This document shows, piece after piece, positions 17,095 through 26,093 of a stretch of DNA of 64,000 nt. Made by a program: the position numbers and the translations under genes. Source of the stretch: Rathayibacter sp. VKM Ac-2804 (GTDB lineage: Bacteria; Actinomycetota; Actinomycetes; Actinomycetales; Microbacteriaceae); the NCBI RefSeq assembly GCF_009866655.1, contig NZ_CP047420.1, positions 3,968,001 through 4,032,000 on the forward strand. The letters are read 5' to 3'. The first letter of the stretch is position 1. Each line of letters begins with the position of its first letter. The notes under the pieces were generated by a model, which worked only from the letters and a program-made list of their open reading frames with translations, was not told where the DNA came from and searched no databases.

Positions 17095-17120
17095 CCGCCG
17101 GCTGCTCCCCGCACCCCCCG

Positions 17121-17176
17121 CCACTCTCCAAAAGTTGCGGTACTCGCCACCGACTCCCGCAACTTCTGAGGAGTGG
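17121..17176. repeat. 54-60-bp palindromic element, copy 2 (GTTGCGG subtype)
   Basis: Starts CCACTCTCCAAAAGTTGCGG and ends CGCAACTTCTGAGGAGTGG. Stem core AGTTGCGG pairs with a copy of CCGCAACT. Lies in tandem with copy 3, 30 bp away, after the FucU gene. Confidence 0.88.
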
Positions 17177-17205
17177 ATTCGTCCCGACCACGAGCCCCCC
17201 TCCTC

Positions 17206-17259
17206 ACCCTCCAGAAGTTGCGGTAGTCGGGCGCGACTACCGCAACTTCTGAGGAGTCG
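17206..17259. repeat. 54-60-bp palindromic element, copy 3 (GTTGCGG subtype)
   Basis: Same orientation as copy 2: CCTCCAGAAGTTGCGGTAGTC, then GACTACCGCAACTTCTGAGG. Here the inner stem is extended (GTAGTC/GACTAC) compared with copy 2. Copies 2 and 3 fill most of the 251-bp gap 17095-17345. Confidence 0.88.
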
Positions 17260-17345
17260 AGCCGGCGGAATGAGTGCGGCCGCCCGCGCCCTAGCCTGAG
17301 AGAGCGCGAGGCGTTCTCCGAGCGGACGTCCGTACTCTGAGCACC

Positions 17346-18674
17346 GTGGATCTGGACACCCTCCTCAACATCGGCCTCGTCGTGCTGTTCGTGCTCATCG
17401 GCGGGGTGTTCGCCGGCACCGAGATGGCGATCGTCAGCCTGCGCGAGAGCCAGGTGCGCGCGATCGAGGCGGGCAGCGAGCGGGGCCGGCGCATCGCCGA
17501 GCTGGTGCGGAACCCGAACACCTTCCTCTCGGCCGTGCAGATCGGCGTGACGCTCGCCGGCTTCTTCTCCTCCGCGTACGGCGCCTCGACGATCGCGCCG
17601 GACCTCGTGCCGCCGCTCGAGTCGCTCGGGCTGTCGAACGGCGCGGCGTCGACGGTCGCGCTGATCCTGATGACCCTCGTCATCGCCTACCTCTCGCTCG
17701 TCCTCGGCGAGCTCGTGCCCAAGCGCCTCGCGATGCAGAAGTCGGTCGCGTTCACCAAGGTGCTCGCCCCGCCGCTGAACACGCTCGCCCGCCTGATGCG
17801 ACCGATCATCTGGCTGCTGTCGGTCTCCACCGACGCCGTCGTCCGACTGCTGGGCGCGGATCCGCGCGAGAAGGGCGAGAGCGTCTCGGCGGACGAGGTG
17901 CGCGACATGATCTCGAGCAACACCGAGATCGCCGAGGACAGCCGCCAGCTGCTCGCCGACGTCTTCCGTGCCGACGACCGGCGCGTCGCCGAGGTGATGC
18001 GCCCGCGCCCGGACGTCGACTTCCTCCGCGGCGATCTCCCCGTCGCCGAGGGCTACGCGGAGGTGCTCGGCCGGCCGCACTCGCGCTACCCGGTGGTCGG
18101 CGAGAACCGCGACGACGTCCTCGGCTTCGTGCACGTGCGCGACCTGATGGCCGCCTTCCCGGAGGCGGGCCGCGACGGCACCGCGAGCCGCGTCGCCGAC
18201 ATCACCCGCCCGATCCTGGCGGTCCCCGGCACGACCAAGGTGCTCGCGGCTCTGCGCACGATGCGGCAGGACGGCCACCAGATCGCGGTCGTCATCGACG
18301 AGTACGGCGGGACCGACGGCATCATCACCCTCGAGGACCTGCTCGAGGAGCTCGTCGGCGAGATCTACGACGAGTACGACGGCGCGCGCCAGGACGTCGA
18401 CGCGAAGGCGGCCGAGCAGCTGCAGGACCTCGACGGCGGCATGATCCTGGAGGACCTGGAGGAGCTGCTCGGCATCGAGCTGCCCGAGGGACCGTACGAG
18501 ACGATCGGCGGCTACGTGCTCGACCGCATCGGCCGCGTCGCCGTGGTGGGCGACACCCTCGTCGTCGGCGACCACGTGCTCCGCGTCGCCGAGACCGACC
18601 GCTACCGGATCTCGCGGGTCACCCTGACGCCTCAGCCCGCGTCGGAGCCGTCCGCGGCGGTCGACGCCGACTGA
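17346..18674 (+). CDS. Hemolysin-C/CorC-family CBS membrane protein (CNNM type)
   Basis: This 442-aa protein has a DUF21/CNNM transmembrane domain (residues 1-170, starting with a FAGTEMAIVSLRESQVRAIE segment), a CBS pair (about 185-315, with VMRPRPDVDFL and a IAVVIDEYGGTDGIITLEDLLEELVGEI motif) and a C-terminal CorC_HlyC domain (GGYVLDRIGRVAVVGD). The family is linked to Mg2+ homeostasis and ion transport. Start is GTG 17346; no Shine-Dalgarno is obvious. Confidence 0.92.
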   Translation: MDLDTLLNIGLVVLFVLIGGVFAGTEMAIVSLRESQVRAIEAGSERGRRIAELVRNPNTFLSAVQIGVTLAGFFSSAYGASTIAPDLVPPLESLGLSNGAASTVALILMTLVIAYLSLVLGELVPKRLAMQKSVAFTKVLAPPLNTLARLMRPIIWLLSVSTDAVVRLLGADPREKGESVSADEVRDMISSNTEIAEDSRQLLADVFRADDRRVAEVMRPRPDVDFLRGDLPVAEGYAEVLGRPHSRYPVVGENRDDVLGFVHVRDLMAAFPEAGRDGTASRVADITRPILAVPGTTKVLAALRTMRQDGHQIAVVIDEYGGTDGIITLEDLLEELVGEIYDEYDGARQDVDAKAAEQLQDLDGGMILEDLEELLGIELPEGPYETIGGYVLDRIGRVAVVGDTLVVGDHVLRVAETDRYRISRVTLTPQPASEPSAAVDAD

Positions 18675-18741
18675 CGGTCGGCGCGGCGGCCCGAGTGCGT
18701 CGGGGCGGCCGCGTCAGAGCAGGAGCGTCAGCGCACCCGCG

Positions 18742-19623
18742 TCACGGAAGCCGTGTCTCGACCCAGCGCGGCGCCGGCAGCCCGGTCGCTCCGGGCCGCG
18801 CGAGCCACAGTCCACCCGCGAGCGGGTACCGCGCCCGCTCGTCCGCCGACAGGTCGCGCGAGGCGGACGACACCACGGCGATGTCGAGAGCCTCGCCCGC
18901 GAACGCGATGCTGGAGGCGTGCGGCGCGTCGATCGCGATCCCCTCGCCCTCGAGGCGCCGGCCCTCGGAGTCGTAGACGCGCACGCCGCTCCCGCCCCAG
19001 ACCGAGCACCACAGCCGGCCCTCGGAGTCGACGGTCATGCCGTCGAGGAAGACGCCCTCCTCCGGCTCGAGGAAGGTCTCGCGCGGACCGTTCACCCCGT
19101 CCAGGTACGGCCGCCGGTAGATCACGCCCGACTCCGTGTCGACCGAGTACATCACCGCGCCGTCGGGCGACCAGGCGAGGCCGTTCGACAGCCGCAGGTC
19201 GTGGTCGAGCACGGTGACCGCTCCGTCGTGCTCGAGCCGCAGCAGCACGTCGTCGCCGACCGACTCGCCCAGCGTCAGCGAGCCGACGACCAGCCGGCCC
19301 TGCGGGTCGATGGAGCCGTCGTTGAAGCGGTGCCCCTCGGGCAGCAGCGCGGAGCCGCGGGTCAGCGAGCCGTCGACCTCGAGGATCGCGAGGCGGCGGG
19401 TGAGCGCGACGAGCACCCGGCCGTCGCCGAGCGGCAGCGCGCAGCCGACCTGCTCCCCGACGTCCGAGCGCGTGATCGCGCCGATCCCGTCGGTGGTCAG
19501 CGGCGCGGACAGCACGGCCCCCGCCTCGATGTCCACCCAGGTGAGCCGGCCGGTCTCCCCGTCCCAGACGGGCCCCTCGCTCAAAACGTAGGCGGGCGTT
19601 CCAGCGGGCGTCGCATCGATCAT
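18742..19623 (-). CDS. SMP-30/gluconolactonase-family protein
   Basis: This 293-aa beta-propeller has the metal-binding motifs of the family: SEGPVWD (Glu near residue 16), GHRFNDGSIDPQGR (Asn/Asp, around 97-110), LSNGLAWSPDG and FLDGMTVDSEG. It should hydrolyse sugar lactones; SMP-30 members in sugar clusters act on fucono-, galactono- or arabinonolactone. It stands alone on the minus strand, divergent from an MFS transporter, and it may serve a nearby pathway. Confidence 0.88.
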   Translation of the reverse strand: MIDATPAGTPAYVLSEGPVWDGETGRLTWVDIEAGAVLSAPLTTDGIGAITRSDVGEQVGCALPLGDGRVLVALTRRLAILEVDGSLTRGSALLPEGHRFNDGSIDPQGRLVVGSLTLGESVGDDVLLRLEHDGAVTVLDHDLRLSNGLAWSPDGAVMYSVDTESGVIYRRPYLDGVNGPRETFLEPEEGVFLDGMTVDSEGRLWCSVWGGSGVRVYDSEGRRLEGEGIAIDAPHASSIAFAGEALDIAVVSSASRDLSADERARYPLAGGLWLARPGATGLPAPRWVETRLP

Positions 19624-19655
19624 CCCCCCACGCTACCCACCCCGCCCTCCCCCGT

Positions 19656-19718
19656 CCGCGAGATGCCACTTGTGCACGCGACACGCCGAGGAAGGCGTGC
19701 ACAAGTGGCATCTCGCGG
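19656..19718. repeat. 63-bp palindromic element, copy B
   Basis: Same arms as copy A with the TTGTGCACGCG left side. It lies in the divergent gap between the SMP-30 gene and the MFS gene, so this copy cannot be a simple shared terminator. Confidence 0.9.
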
Positions 19719-19871
19719 AGGGGAGCAGACGCGCACGTCGCCGGATACACCCGGCAGCAGCACCGTGGCAAGGGGTGCATAGCCCGGCGATGCTCGGGTC
19801 TATCGTCGTCTCGCCGCGTCCGGGACCGCGCGCATCAGCAGCGCAGCCGGGGCGACAGGAAGGCGCGAGCC

Positions 19872-21311
19872 ATGTCGACCGACACCGAAGAGCGCGGCCC
19901 CACCCGGAGCCTCGTCCCCGCCCGCATCGACCGGCTCCCGTGGACGCGGTTCCACTGGTCGATCGTCGTCGGCCTCGGCTTCTCCTGGGTGCTCGACGGC
20001 CTCGAGATCCAGATCGTCGCGAGCGCCGGCTTCGCCAAGGAGTTCGACCTCTCGGCCGCGCAGGTCGGCGTGCTCGGCACGGTGTACCTGGTCGGCCAGA
20101 TCGTCGGCGCGCTGATCTTCGGGCGGCTGAGCGACCGGCTCGGGAGGCGCAAGCTCTTCATCCTGACGCTGGTGATCTACCTGGTCGCGAGCGGCCTGGC
20201 CGGGCTCGCGCCGAACTACCTCTTCCTCGCCGTCTTCCGCTTCTTCGCCGGGATGGGCATCGGCGGCGAGTACGCGGCGATCAACTCCGCGATCGACGAG
20301 CTGATCCCCTCGAAGTACCGCGGCCGCGTCGACATCGCGATCAACGGGACCTACTGGGGCGGCGCGGCGCTCGGCTCCGCGGCGAACCTCTTCTTCCTCA
20401 ACGACGAGCTCTTCGCCGAGAACGTCGGCTGGCGCCTCGGCTTCTTCCTCGGGCCGATCCTCGGGCTCGCGATCATCTACCTCCGGCGGCACATCCCCGA
20501 GAGCCCGCGCTGGCTGATGACCCACGGCCGCGAGGAGGAGGCGGAGCGGACGGTCGACGAGATCGAGCGCCGCGTCGAAGCGGAGGGCGGCACCCTCGAG
20601 CCGGTCGACGACTCGCAGGCGATCACCGTGAAGGCGACCGAGAGCATCCCGTTCCGCACCATCGCGCGGGTTCTGATCAAGCAGTACCCGAAGCGGACGC
20701 TGGTCGGCGCGACCATGATGATCACCCAGTCGTTCCTCTACAACGCGATCTTCTTCACCTACGCGCTGGTGCTGGAGAACTTCTACGGGGTGGAGCAGAG
20801 CGCCGTCTCGTACTTCTTCTTCCCGTTCGCGATCGGCAACCTCGTCGGTCCGCTGGTGCTCGGCCACCTCTTCGACGTCTGGGGCCGGCGGAAGATGATC
20901 TTCCTCACCTACGGCGTCTCCGGGGCAGTGCTCGCGCTGTCGGCGCTGCTGTTCAGCATGGACGTGCTGACCGCGACGACCCAGACGATCCTCTGGTGCG
21001 TCTCGTTCTTCTTCGCCTCCGCCGGCGCCTCGAGCGCCTACCTGACGGTCAGCGAGATCTTCCCCCTGGAGCTGCGCAGCCAGGCGATCTCGTACTTCTT
21101 CACCCTCGGCCAGATCGCCGGCGCCGTCGCGCCCACCCTCTACGGCGTGCTGATCGGCGACGGCAGCGACCGCGGCCCGCTCACCGTCGGCTACTTCGTC
21201 GGCGCGGCGGTGATGATCGTCGGCGGCCTCGTCGCCCTGATCTTCGGCGTCGACGCCGAGCGCCGCAGCCTCGAGAGCATCACCGAGCCCCTCTCCACGG
21301 TCCGCGACTGA
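19872..21311 (+). CDS. MFS transporter (sugar/organic-acid type)
   Basis: This 479-aa protein has twelve predicted helices with the MFS motif GRLSDRLGRRKLF (94-106) between TM2 and TM3 and a second GHLFDVWGRRKMIF in the C-half. The N-terminal WSIVVGLGFSWVLDGLEIQI and the SPRWLM motif (218-ish) after TM6 resemble the sugar-porter and metabolite-H+ symporter families. A TATCGT hexamer at 19801 may be its -10. Substrate unknown. Confidence 0.88.
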   Translation: MSTDTEERGPTRSLVPARIDRLPWTRFHWSIVVGLGFSWVLDGLEIQIVASAGFAKEFDLSAAQVGVLGTVYLVGQIVGALIFGRLSDRLGRRKLFILTLVIYLVASGLAGLAPNYLFLAVFRFFAGMGIGGEYAAINSAIDELIPSKYRGRVDIAINGTYWGGAALGSAANLFFLNDELFAENVGWRLGFFLGPILGLAIIYLRRHIPESPRWLMTHGREEEAERTVDEIERRVEAEGGTLEPVDDSQAITVKATESIPFRTIARVLIKQYPKRTLVGATMMITQSFLYNAIFFTYALVLENFYGVEQSAVSYFFFPFAIGNLVGPLVLGHLFDVWGRRKMIFLTYGVSGAVLALSALLFSMDVLTATTQTILWCVSFFFASAGASSAYLTVSEIFPLELRSQAISYFFTLGQIAGAVAPTLYGVLIGDGSDRGPLTVGYFVGAAVMIVGGLVALIFGVDAERRSLESITEPLSTVRD

Positions 21312-21325
21312 CCCCCCTCCTCCCG

Positions 21326-21388
21326 CCGCGAGATGCCACTTGTGCACGCTTTTCACGGCGTGTCGCGTACACAAGTGGCATCTCGCAG
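21326..21388. repeat. 63-bp palindromic element, copy C (reverse orientation)
   Basis: The asymmetric centre reads CGGCGTGTCGCG, the complement of copies A, B, E, F and G, so copies C and D are inverted relative to the others. It directly follows the MFS stop. Confidence 0.9.
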
Positions 21389-21450
21389 CGGGGAGGGGGC
21401 GAGGCGCGTACGCTGAGAGGACACCCCCGGACGCTTCGGCTACCGGGCGC

Positions 21451-21476
21451 GAGGCCCCTTCTCCGTAAGGGGCCTC
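21451..21476 (-). terminator. Hairpin terminator after the 64-aa ORF
   Basis: GAGGCCCCTT and AAGGGGCCTC form a perfect 10-bp stem with a 6-base loop. It overlaps the stop codon of the small minus-strand ORF at 21475-21669. Confidence 0.7.
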
Positions 21477-21669
21477 AGCTCTTTCCGCCCCATGCAGCGG
21501 GGCGGCGGAGGACGCCGCGGTCGTCGTGGAGCACATCCGGGAACTGGCTCCGCTCGAGCGCACCACGGCGGATCTTGCGGAGATGGGCGGGAGCCACCGC
21601 GAGCAGCGAGGCCGACGGTCTGTCGGTCGGCGAGATCAGGCCGATCTCCTTCCCTGCCTCGTCGGGCAC
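21475..21669 (-). CDS. 64-aa hypothetical ORF or gene remnant between two repeats
   Basis: GTG 21669 opens a 64-residue frame (VPDEAGKEIGLISPTDRPSA...RGVLRRPAAW). The codon use looks normal and a perfect terminator hairpin follows at its stop, which argues for a real product. I do not recognise it. The 63-bp repeat copy D ends five bases upstream of the start and leaves no spaced ribosome site, so this may be the tail of a larger gene cut by the repeat. Confidence 0.4.
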   Translation of the reverse strand: MPDEAGKEIGLISPTDRPSASLLAVAPAHLRKIRRGALERSQFPDVLHDDRGVLRRPAAWGGKS

Positions 21670-21673
21670 TCTC

Positions 21674-21736
21674 CCGCGAGATGCCACTTGTGCACGCTTC
21701 TCACGGCGTGTCGCGTGCACAAGTGGCATCTCGCGG
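21674..21736. repeat. 63-bp palindromic element, copy D (reverse orientation)
   Basis: Differs from copy C at the centre (CTTCTCACGG for CTTTTCACGG) and has a fully paired right arm. It lies between the 64-aa ORF and the end of the APC permease gene. Confidence 0.9.
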
Positions 21737-21759
21737 CGGGGAGGGAGCAGGCGGGAGGG

Positions 21760-23745
21760 TCAGCCGACGTGGACGCCCGGGCGGCGCTCGCGGCGGGGCT
21801 CGGCGCGGCGCAGGACCTCGCGGGTGACGGGGGCGACCTCGCCGGTGCCGGTGATCAGGAAGCGGAACATGTTGGAGAGCGGGCCGCCCTCGGTCCACTC
21901 GAAGTAGACGTCCGGGACGACGCCGGTCAGCGCGCGGATCTCGAGGAGCACCGTCGCGATCGTGTTCGGGATGTTGCCGCTGGTGACCGTGAGCACGCGG
22001 AAGCCGTGGCAGACGCGCCCCTGCACGATCAGATCCTCCTCGAAGTCGGACGAGTCCGTGGTGTGCACCTCGAGGAAGAGGACCGGGCCGCGCATCGGCA
22101 GGTTGCTGTCGCGCTGCTCCTCGGCCAGCTTGTCGCGGTACTCGCGCTCGGAGCCGTCGTCGGGCTCGTTCGCGAGCACGCGGATCACGCCGTAGTCGTC
22201 GGCGTCCGTGCTGAGGAAGTCGAGCGCCTGCGCGTCGAAGGTCACCGAGGTCGCCCGGAGCTGGAACGAGCGCTGCACCCGCGAGATCAGCGACACCACG
22301 AGGATGCCGAGGATGAACAGGCTCGCGATCCGCACGCCGTCCGGCCGCTCGACCACGTTCACGACCGTCGTGTAGACGAAGACGAGCGCGATCACCGCGA
22401 AGCCGACCGCGCGCTTGCGCTGCTTCTTGCGCTTCGCCGAGAGGAACACCGCGACGGAGGCGGAGGTGATCAGCACCAGCACCCCGGTCGCGTAGGCGCC
22501 GCCCTGGGCGTCGACATCGGCGCGGAACAGGATCGTGATCAGGAACGCCACGGCCGTGAAGACCAGCACCAGCGGGCGCACCGCAGCGGCCCACTGCGGC
22601 GCCATCCCGTAGCGAGGGAGGTAGCGCGGCACGATGTTGAGCAGCCCCGCCATCGCCGAGGCGCCCGCGAACCAGAGGATGCAGATCGTGCTGATGTCGT
22701 AGGCGGTCCCGAAGGCGTCGCCGAGGTACTCGTGCGCGAGGAAGGCGAGGGCGCGGCCGTTGGCCTGCCCGCCCGGCTGGAACTCGGCCTGCGGGATCAG
22801 CAGCGTCGTCACGAAGCTCGAGGTGATCAGGAACGCCGACATCGTCACGGCCGCGGTGATCAGCAGCCGCTTCGCCCCGCGGATCCGCCCGAGCGGGGCC
22901 GCGTCGGTGTCGCTCGCGTCGCCGCGGATCTGCGGCATCACGGCCACGCCGGTCTCGAAGCCCGACAGCCCGAGCGCCAGCTTGGGGAAGACGATCAGCG
23001 CGATGCCGACCATGACCAGCGGATTCCCGTGCTGCGTCGTCAGCGCCGACCACCAGTTCCCGATCACGACCGGGTTCTCGGCGACGTGCGCGATCGCGAC
23101 GACGATGACGACCGCGTTGAGCACGAGGAACACCGCGACCAGCACGACCGCGATCGAGATCGCCTCCTTGAAGCCGCGCAGGAAGACGATCCCGAGCAGC
23201 GCGACCAGTCCCAGCGTCAGCGGCACCTCCGCGCCGTGGAACCAGGCCGGCGCGAACGGGTTCTCGACCGCGTGCGCGGTGGCGTCGGCCGCCGACAGGG
23301 TGATGGTGATCATGAAGTCGGTCGCCGCGAAGCCGAGCAGCACCAGCACGAAGAGCTTGCCGCCCCACCAGGGCAGCAGCCGCTCCAGCATCGCGATCGA
23401 GCCCTCGCCGCGGAAGCTCTCGCGGGCCACGCGGCGGTAGACGGGCAGCGCGCCGAACAGCGTCAGCAGCACCAGCACGATGGTCGCCAGCGGCGAGACC
23501 AGGCCGGCGGCGAGCGCCGCGATCGCCGGCTGGTAGCCGAGCGTGGAGAAGTAGTCGACGCCGGTCAGGCACATCACGCGCCACCAGGAGTGCGTCTTCT
23601 CGGTGGTGGAGTGCGGCCCGGGGTGCGCGCCGGAGTCGCTGCGCAGTCCCTCGAGCAGCCACGCCTTCACTCCGCCGCGGGGCGCTCGGCGGAGGGGCGA
23701 GGGTTCGAGGGCGTCGGCGTCACCGCGGACGAGAGAGGAGGTCAC
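21760..23745 (-). CDS. APC-superfamily permease with C-terminal soluble domain
   Basis: This 661-aa protein has about twelve hydrophobic helices over residues 55-485 ([20 protein letters not shown] is the first) and a 150-residue soluble C-terminal region ending in [10 protein letters not shown]. The N-terminal motif and [15 protein letters not shown] resemble amino-acid/polyamine permeases. The soluble domain is unusual and has no motif I know. It is distant from the KimA-type protein at 55.5 kb. Transported solute unknown. Confidence 0.85.
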   Translation of the reverse strand: MTSSLVRGDADALEPSPLRRAPRGGVKAWLLEGLRSDSGAHPGPHSTTEKTHSWWRVMCLTGVDYFSTLGYQPAIAALAAGLVSPLATIVLVLLTLFGALPVYRRVARESFRGEGSIAMLERLLPWWGGKLFVLVLLGFAATDFMITITLSAADATAHAVENPFAPAWFHGAEVPLTLGLVALLGIVFLRGFKEAISIAVVLVAVFLVLNAVVIVVAIAHVAENPVVIGNWWSALTTQHGNPLVMVGIALIVFPKLALGLSGFETGVAVMPQIRGDASDTDAAPLGRIRGAKRLLITAAVTMSAFLITSSFVTTLLIPQAEFQPGGQANGRALAFLAHEYLGDAFGTAYDISTICILWFAGASAMAGLLNIVPRYLPRYGMAPQWAAAVRPLVLVFTAVAFLITILFRADVDAQGGAYATGVLVLITSASVAVFLSAKRKKQRKRAVGFAVIALVFVYTTVVNVVERPDGVRIASLFILGILVVSLISRVQRSFQLRATSVTFDAQALDFLSTDADDYGVIRVLANEPDDGSEREYRDKLAEEQRDSNLPMRGPVLFLEVHTTDSSDFEEDLIVQGRVCHGFRVLTVTSGNIPNTIATVLLEIRALTGVVPDVYFEWTEGGPLSNMFRFLITGTGEVAPVTREVLRRAEPRRERRPGVHVG

Positions 23746-23870
23746 TGGACGTGTCTACTCGGCGCAGGCGGCTCCGGAGCCGAGAACGCCCGGATCCATA
23801 CGGTTCCCTAACGGGCAGTTCGCGGGCGGGCGCCCCGACGGAAGCGGATCACCGTCGCGAGGCGTACACG

Positions 23871-23931
23871 AAGAAGGCTGGATGCCCGGATCAGCCCGGA
23901 AAAGGAGCGATCGCGGCCATCCAGCCTTCTT
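23871..23931. terminator. Terminator after RNase J gene
   Basis: AAGAAGGCTGGATG (23871-23884) pairs with CATCCAGCCTTCTT (23918-23931), a 14-bp perfect stem with a 33-base loop, 20 bp after the RNase J stop. Confidence 0.75.
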
Positions 23932-23950
23932 TGTGCACGGAGCGCGAGGA

Positions 23951-25657
23951 CTACTCCTCGACGACGATCGTGGTGATGACCGGGTTGCGGCGGTGACGGC
24001 GGGTCAGCCAGCGGCCGAGGGTGCGGGTGATCAGCTTCTCGATCGCATCGCGGTCGGTCGGCTGGCCGGCGGCCTGCAGCACCGCGTCGTCGATCGCCTT
24101 GCTGGCGTTGTCCTTCCAGCTCGGCTCCTCGACGAAGCCGCGGGTGAAGAACTCGACCGGCTCGCCGAGCGTGCCGCGGTCGAGGTCGACGATGGCGAGC
24201 ACCGTGATGGCGCCCTCCTCGGCGAGGACGCGGCGGTCGACCATCGCGTCCTCGGTCGCGACGCCGATCGTGGTGCCGTCGACGAAGACGAGGTCGGCGG
24301 GGATGCGGCCGCTCATCCGCGCGCGCCCCTTGACGAGGTCGATCGAGACGCCGTCCTCGATGACGAAGACGTTCTTCTCGTCGATGCCGGTCCGGGTCGC
24401 GATCGCGGCGTTCGCCGTGAGGTGGCGCCACTCGCCGTGCACGGGCAGGACCGCGGTCGGACGGAGGATGTTGTAGCAGTAGGCGAGCTCGCCCGCGCTG
24501 GCGTGACCCGAGACGTGCACCTTGGCGTTGCCCTTGTGCACGACGGTGGCGCCCCAGCGGGTGAAGGCGTTGATGATCCGGTAGATCGCGTTCTCGTTGC
24601 CGGGGATCAGCGAGCTGGCGAGCAGCACGGTGTCGCCGGGGCCGATGTCGATGATGTGGTCCTTGTTGGCCATCCGCGAGAGCGCCGCCATCGGCTCGCC
24701 CTGCGAACCGGTGCAGATCATCACGATCTCGGTCGCGGGCAGCTTCTCGAGCACCTTCATGTCGACGACGAGGCCGGCCGGGATCTTGAGGTAGCCGAGC
24801 TCGGCGGCGATGCCCATGTTGCGGACCATCGAGCGGCCGACGAACGCGACCTTGCGGCCGTGCTTCTGCGCCGCGTCGAGCACCTGCTGGATGCGGTGCA
24901 CGTGGCTGGCGAAGCTCGAGACGACGATGCGGCGCGGGGCGGTGCGGAAGACCTGGTCGATCGCGGGGGCGAGGTCGCCCTCCGAGATCGCGAAGCCGGG
25001 GACGTCGGCGTTGGTGGAGTCGACCAGGAAGAGGTCGACGCCCTCGTCGCCGAGGCGCGCGAAGCCGGGGAGGTCGGTGGTGCGGCCGTCGAGCGGGAAC
25101 TGGTCCATCTTGAAATCGCCCGTGTGCAGCACGAGGCCGGCCTCGGTGCGGATGGCGACCGCGAGGCCGTCGGGGATGGAGTGGTTGACCGCGAGGAACT
25201 CGAGGTCGAAGACGCCGGCGTCGATCCGGTCGCCCTCCTTCACCGGGCGGGTGCGCGGGGTGATGCGGTGCTCGGTGAGCTTCGCGGTGATCAGCGCGAG
25301 GGTGAAGGTCGACGCGATGATCGGGATGTCGCCGCGCTCCTTGAGGAGGTACGGCACGCCGCCGATGTGGTCCTCGTGGCCGTGGGTGAGCACGATCGCC
25401 TCGATGTCCTTCAGGCGCGAGCGGATCGCGGCGAAGTCGGGCAGGATCACGTCGATGCCGGGCTGGTTCTCCTCGGGGAAGAGCACGCCGCAGTCGACGA
25501 TGAGCAGCTTGCCCTTGTGCTCGAAGACGGTCATGTTGCGACCGATCTCGCCCAGGCCGCCGAGCGGCGTGATGCGCATGCCGCCCTTCTCCAGCGGCTT
25601 CGGGGCGGGGAGCTCGAGGTGGTGGCGAACGGGCTTGGCGGTTCTGGCGTTTCGCAT
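23951..25657 (-). CDS. rnj: Ribonuclease J
   Basis: This 568-aa metallo-beta-lactamase/beta-CASP ribonuclease degrades and matures RNA (5'-3' exonuclease and endonuclease). Visible are the zinc motif THGHEDHIGG (residues 101-110), HTGDFKMDQ, and the beta-CASP segment FASHVHRIQQ plus SGHASAGELA. I placed the start at ATG 25657 with GGAAAG upstream. Unlike many actinobacteria, no dapA gene precedes it; instead there is a 330-bp leader and the rocD terminator. Confidence 0.93.
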   Translation of the reverse strand: MRNARTAKPVRHHLELPAPKPLEKGGMRITPLGGLGEIGRNMTVFEHKGKLLIVDCGVLFPEENQPGIDVILPDFAAIRSRLKDIEAIVLTHGHEDHIGGVPYLLKERGDIPIIASTFTLALITAKLTEHRITPRTRPVKEGDRIDAGVFDLEFLAVNHSIPDGLAVAIRTEAGLVLHTGDFKMDQFPLDGRTTDLPGFARLGDEGVDLFLVDSTNADVPGFAISEGDLAPAIDQVFRTAPRRIVVSSFASHVHRIQQVLDAAQKHGRKVAFVGRSMVRNMGIAAELGYLKIPAGLVVDMKVLEKLPATEIVMICTGSQGEPMAALSRMANKDHIIDIGPGDTVLLASSLIPGNENAIYRIINAFTRWGATVVHKGNAKVHVSGHASAGELAYCYNILRPTAVLPVHGEWRHLTANAAIATRTGIDEKNVFVIEDGVSIDLVKGRARMSGRIPADLVFVDGTTIGVATEDAMVDRRVLAEEGAITVLAIVDLDRGTLGEPVEFFTRGFVEEPSWKDNASKAIDDAVLQAAGQPTDRDAIEKLITRTLGRWLTRRHRRNPVITTIVVEE

Positions 25658-25985
25658 GGGTGCTTTCCGGTGGGGGACGTGGCGTCGTGCTGGTGCGCGC
25701 GGCCCCCGCTTCGTGCGGAGCGCCTCGGCGCAGGTGGTCTGTGTGGTCGCAGGCGCCGGGTGGGTCCGGTGCTCTGCACAGCCTCGTCCGCGGCCACCCG
25801 GGTCGTGCTCCGCGCCGCATCGTGCGGCACCGGGAGCTGTGCGGGTGGGGGCGCGGGTCGCGGTGAGGAGGTGGATCCGGAAGTGATCGGATCGCTGCAG
25901 AGACCGCGGCGGCCGCGTCCAGCATGACAGCATCAGCCGCGAGTTGCCCGCACAGCGCCGGATTCGACGCGCCTCGGCACGACGA
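25658..25985 (-). other. Leader region of the RNase J gene
   Basis: I find no supported gene in these 328 bases. Dense GC-rich inverted repeats are visible, but none matches a riboswitch I know. RNase J messages can be autoregulated, so a structured leader is plausible though not shown. Confidence 0.3.
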
Positions 25986-26017
25986 AGCCCCCTCGCCGTC
26001 GCCGGTCGAGGGGGCTC
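25986..26017. terminator. Terminator between rocD and RNase J
   Basis: AGCCCCCTCG (25986-25995) and CGAGGGGGCT (26008-26017) form a 10-bp perfect stem with a 12-base loop downstream of the rocD stop, beyond repeat copy E. Confidence 0.75.
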
Positions 26018-26025
26018 AGCGCCTT

Positions 26026-26088
26026 CCGCGAGATGCCACTTGTGAGCGCGACACGCCGAGGAAAGCGTGCACAAGTGGCATCTCGCGG
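26026..26088. repeat. 63-bp palindromic element, copy E
   Basis: Lies 5 bp beyond the rocD stop. The left arm carries one change (TTGTGAGC), which breaks one pair; the right arm is canonical. Confidence 0.9.
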
Positions 26089-26093
26089 GATCG

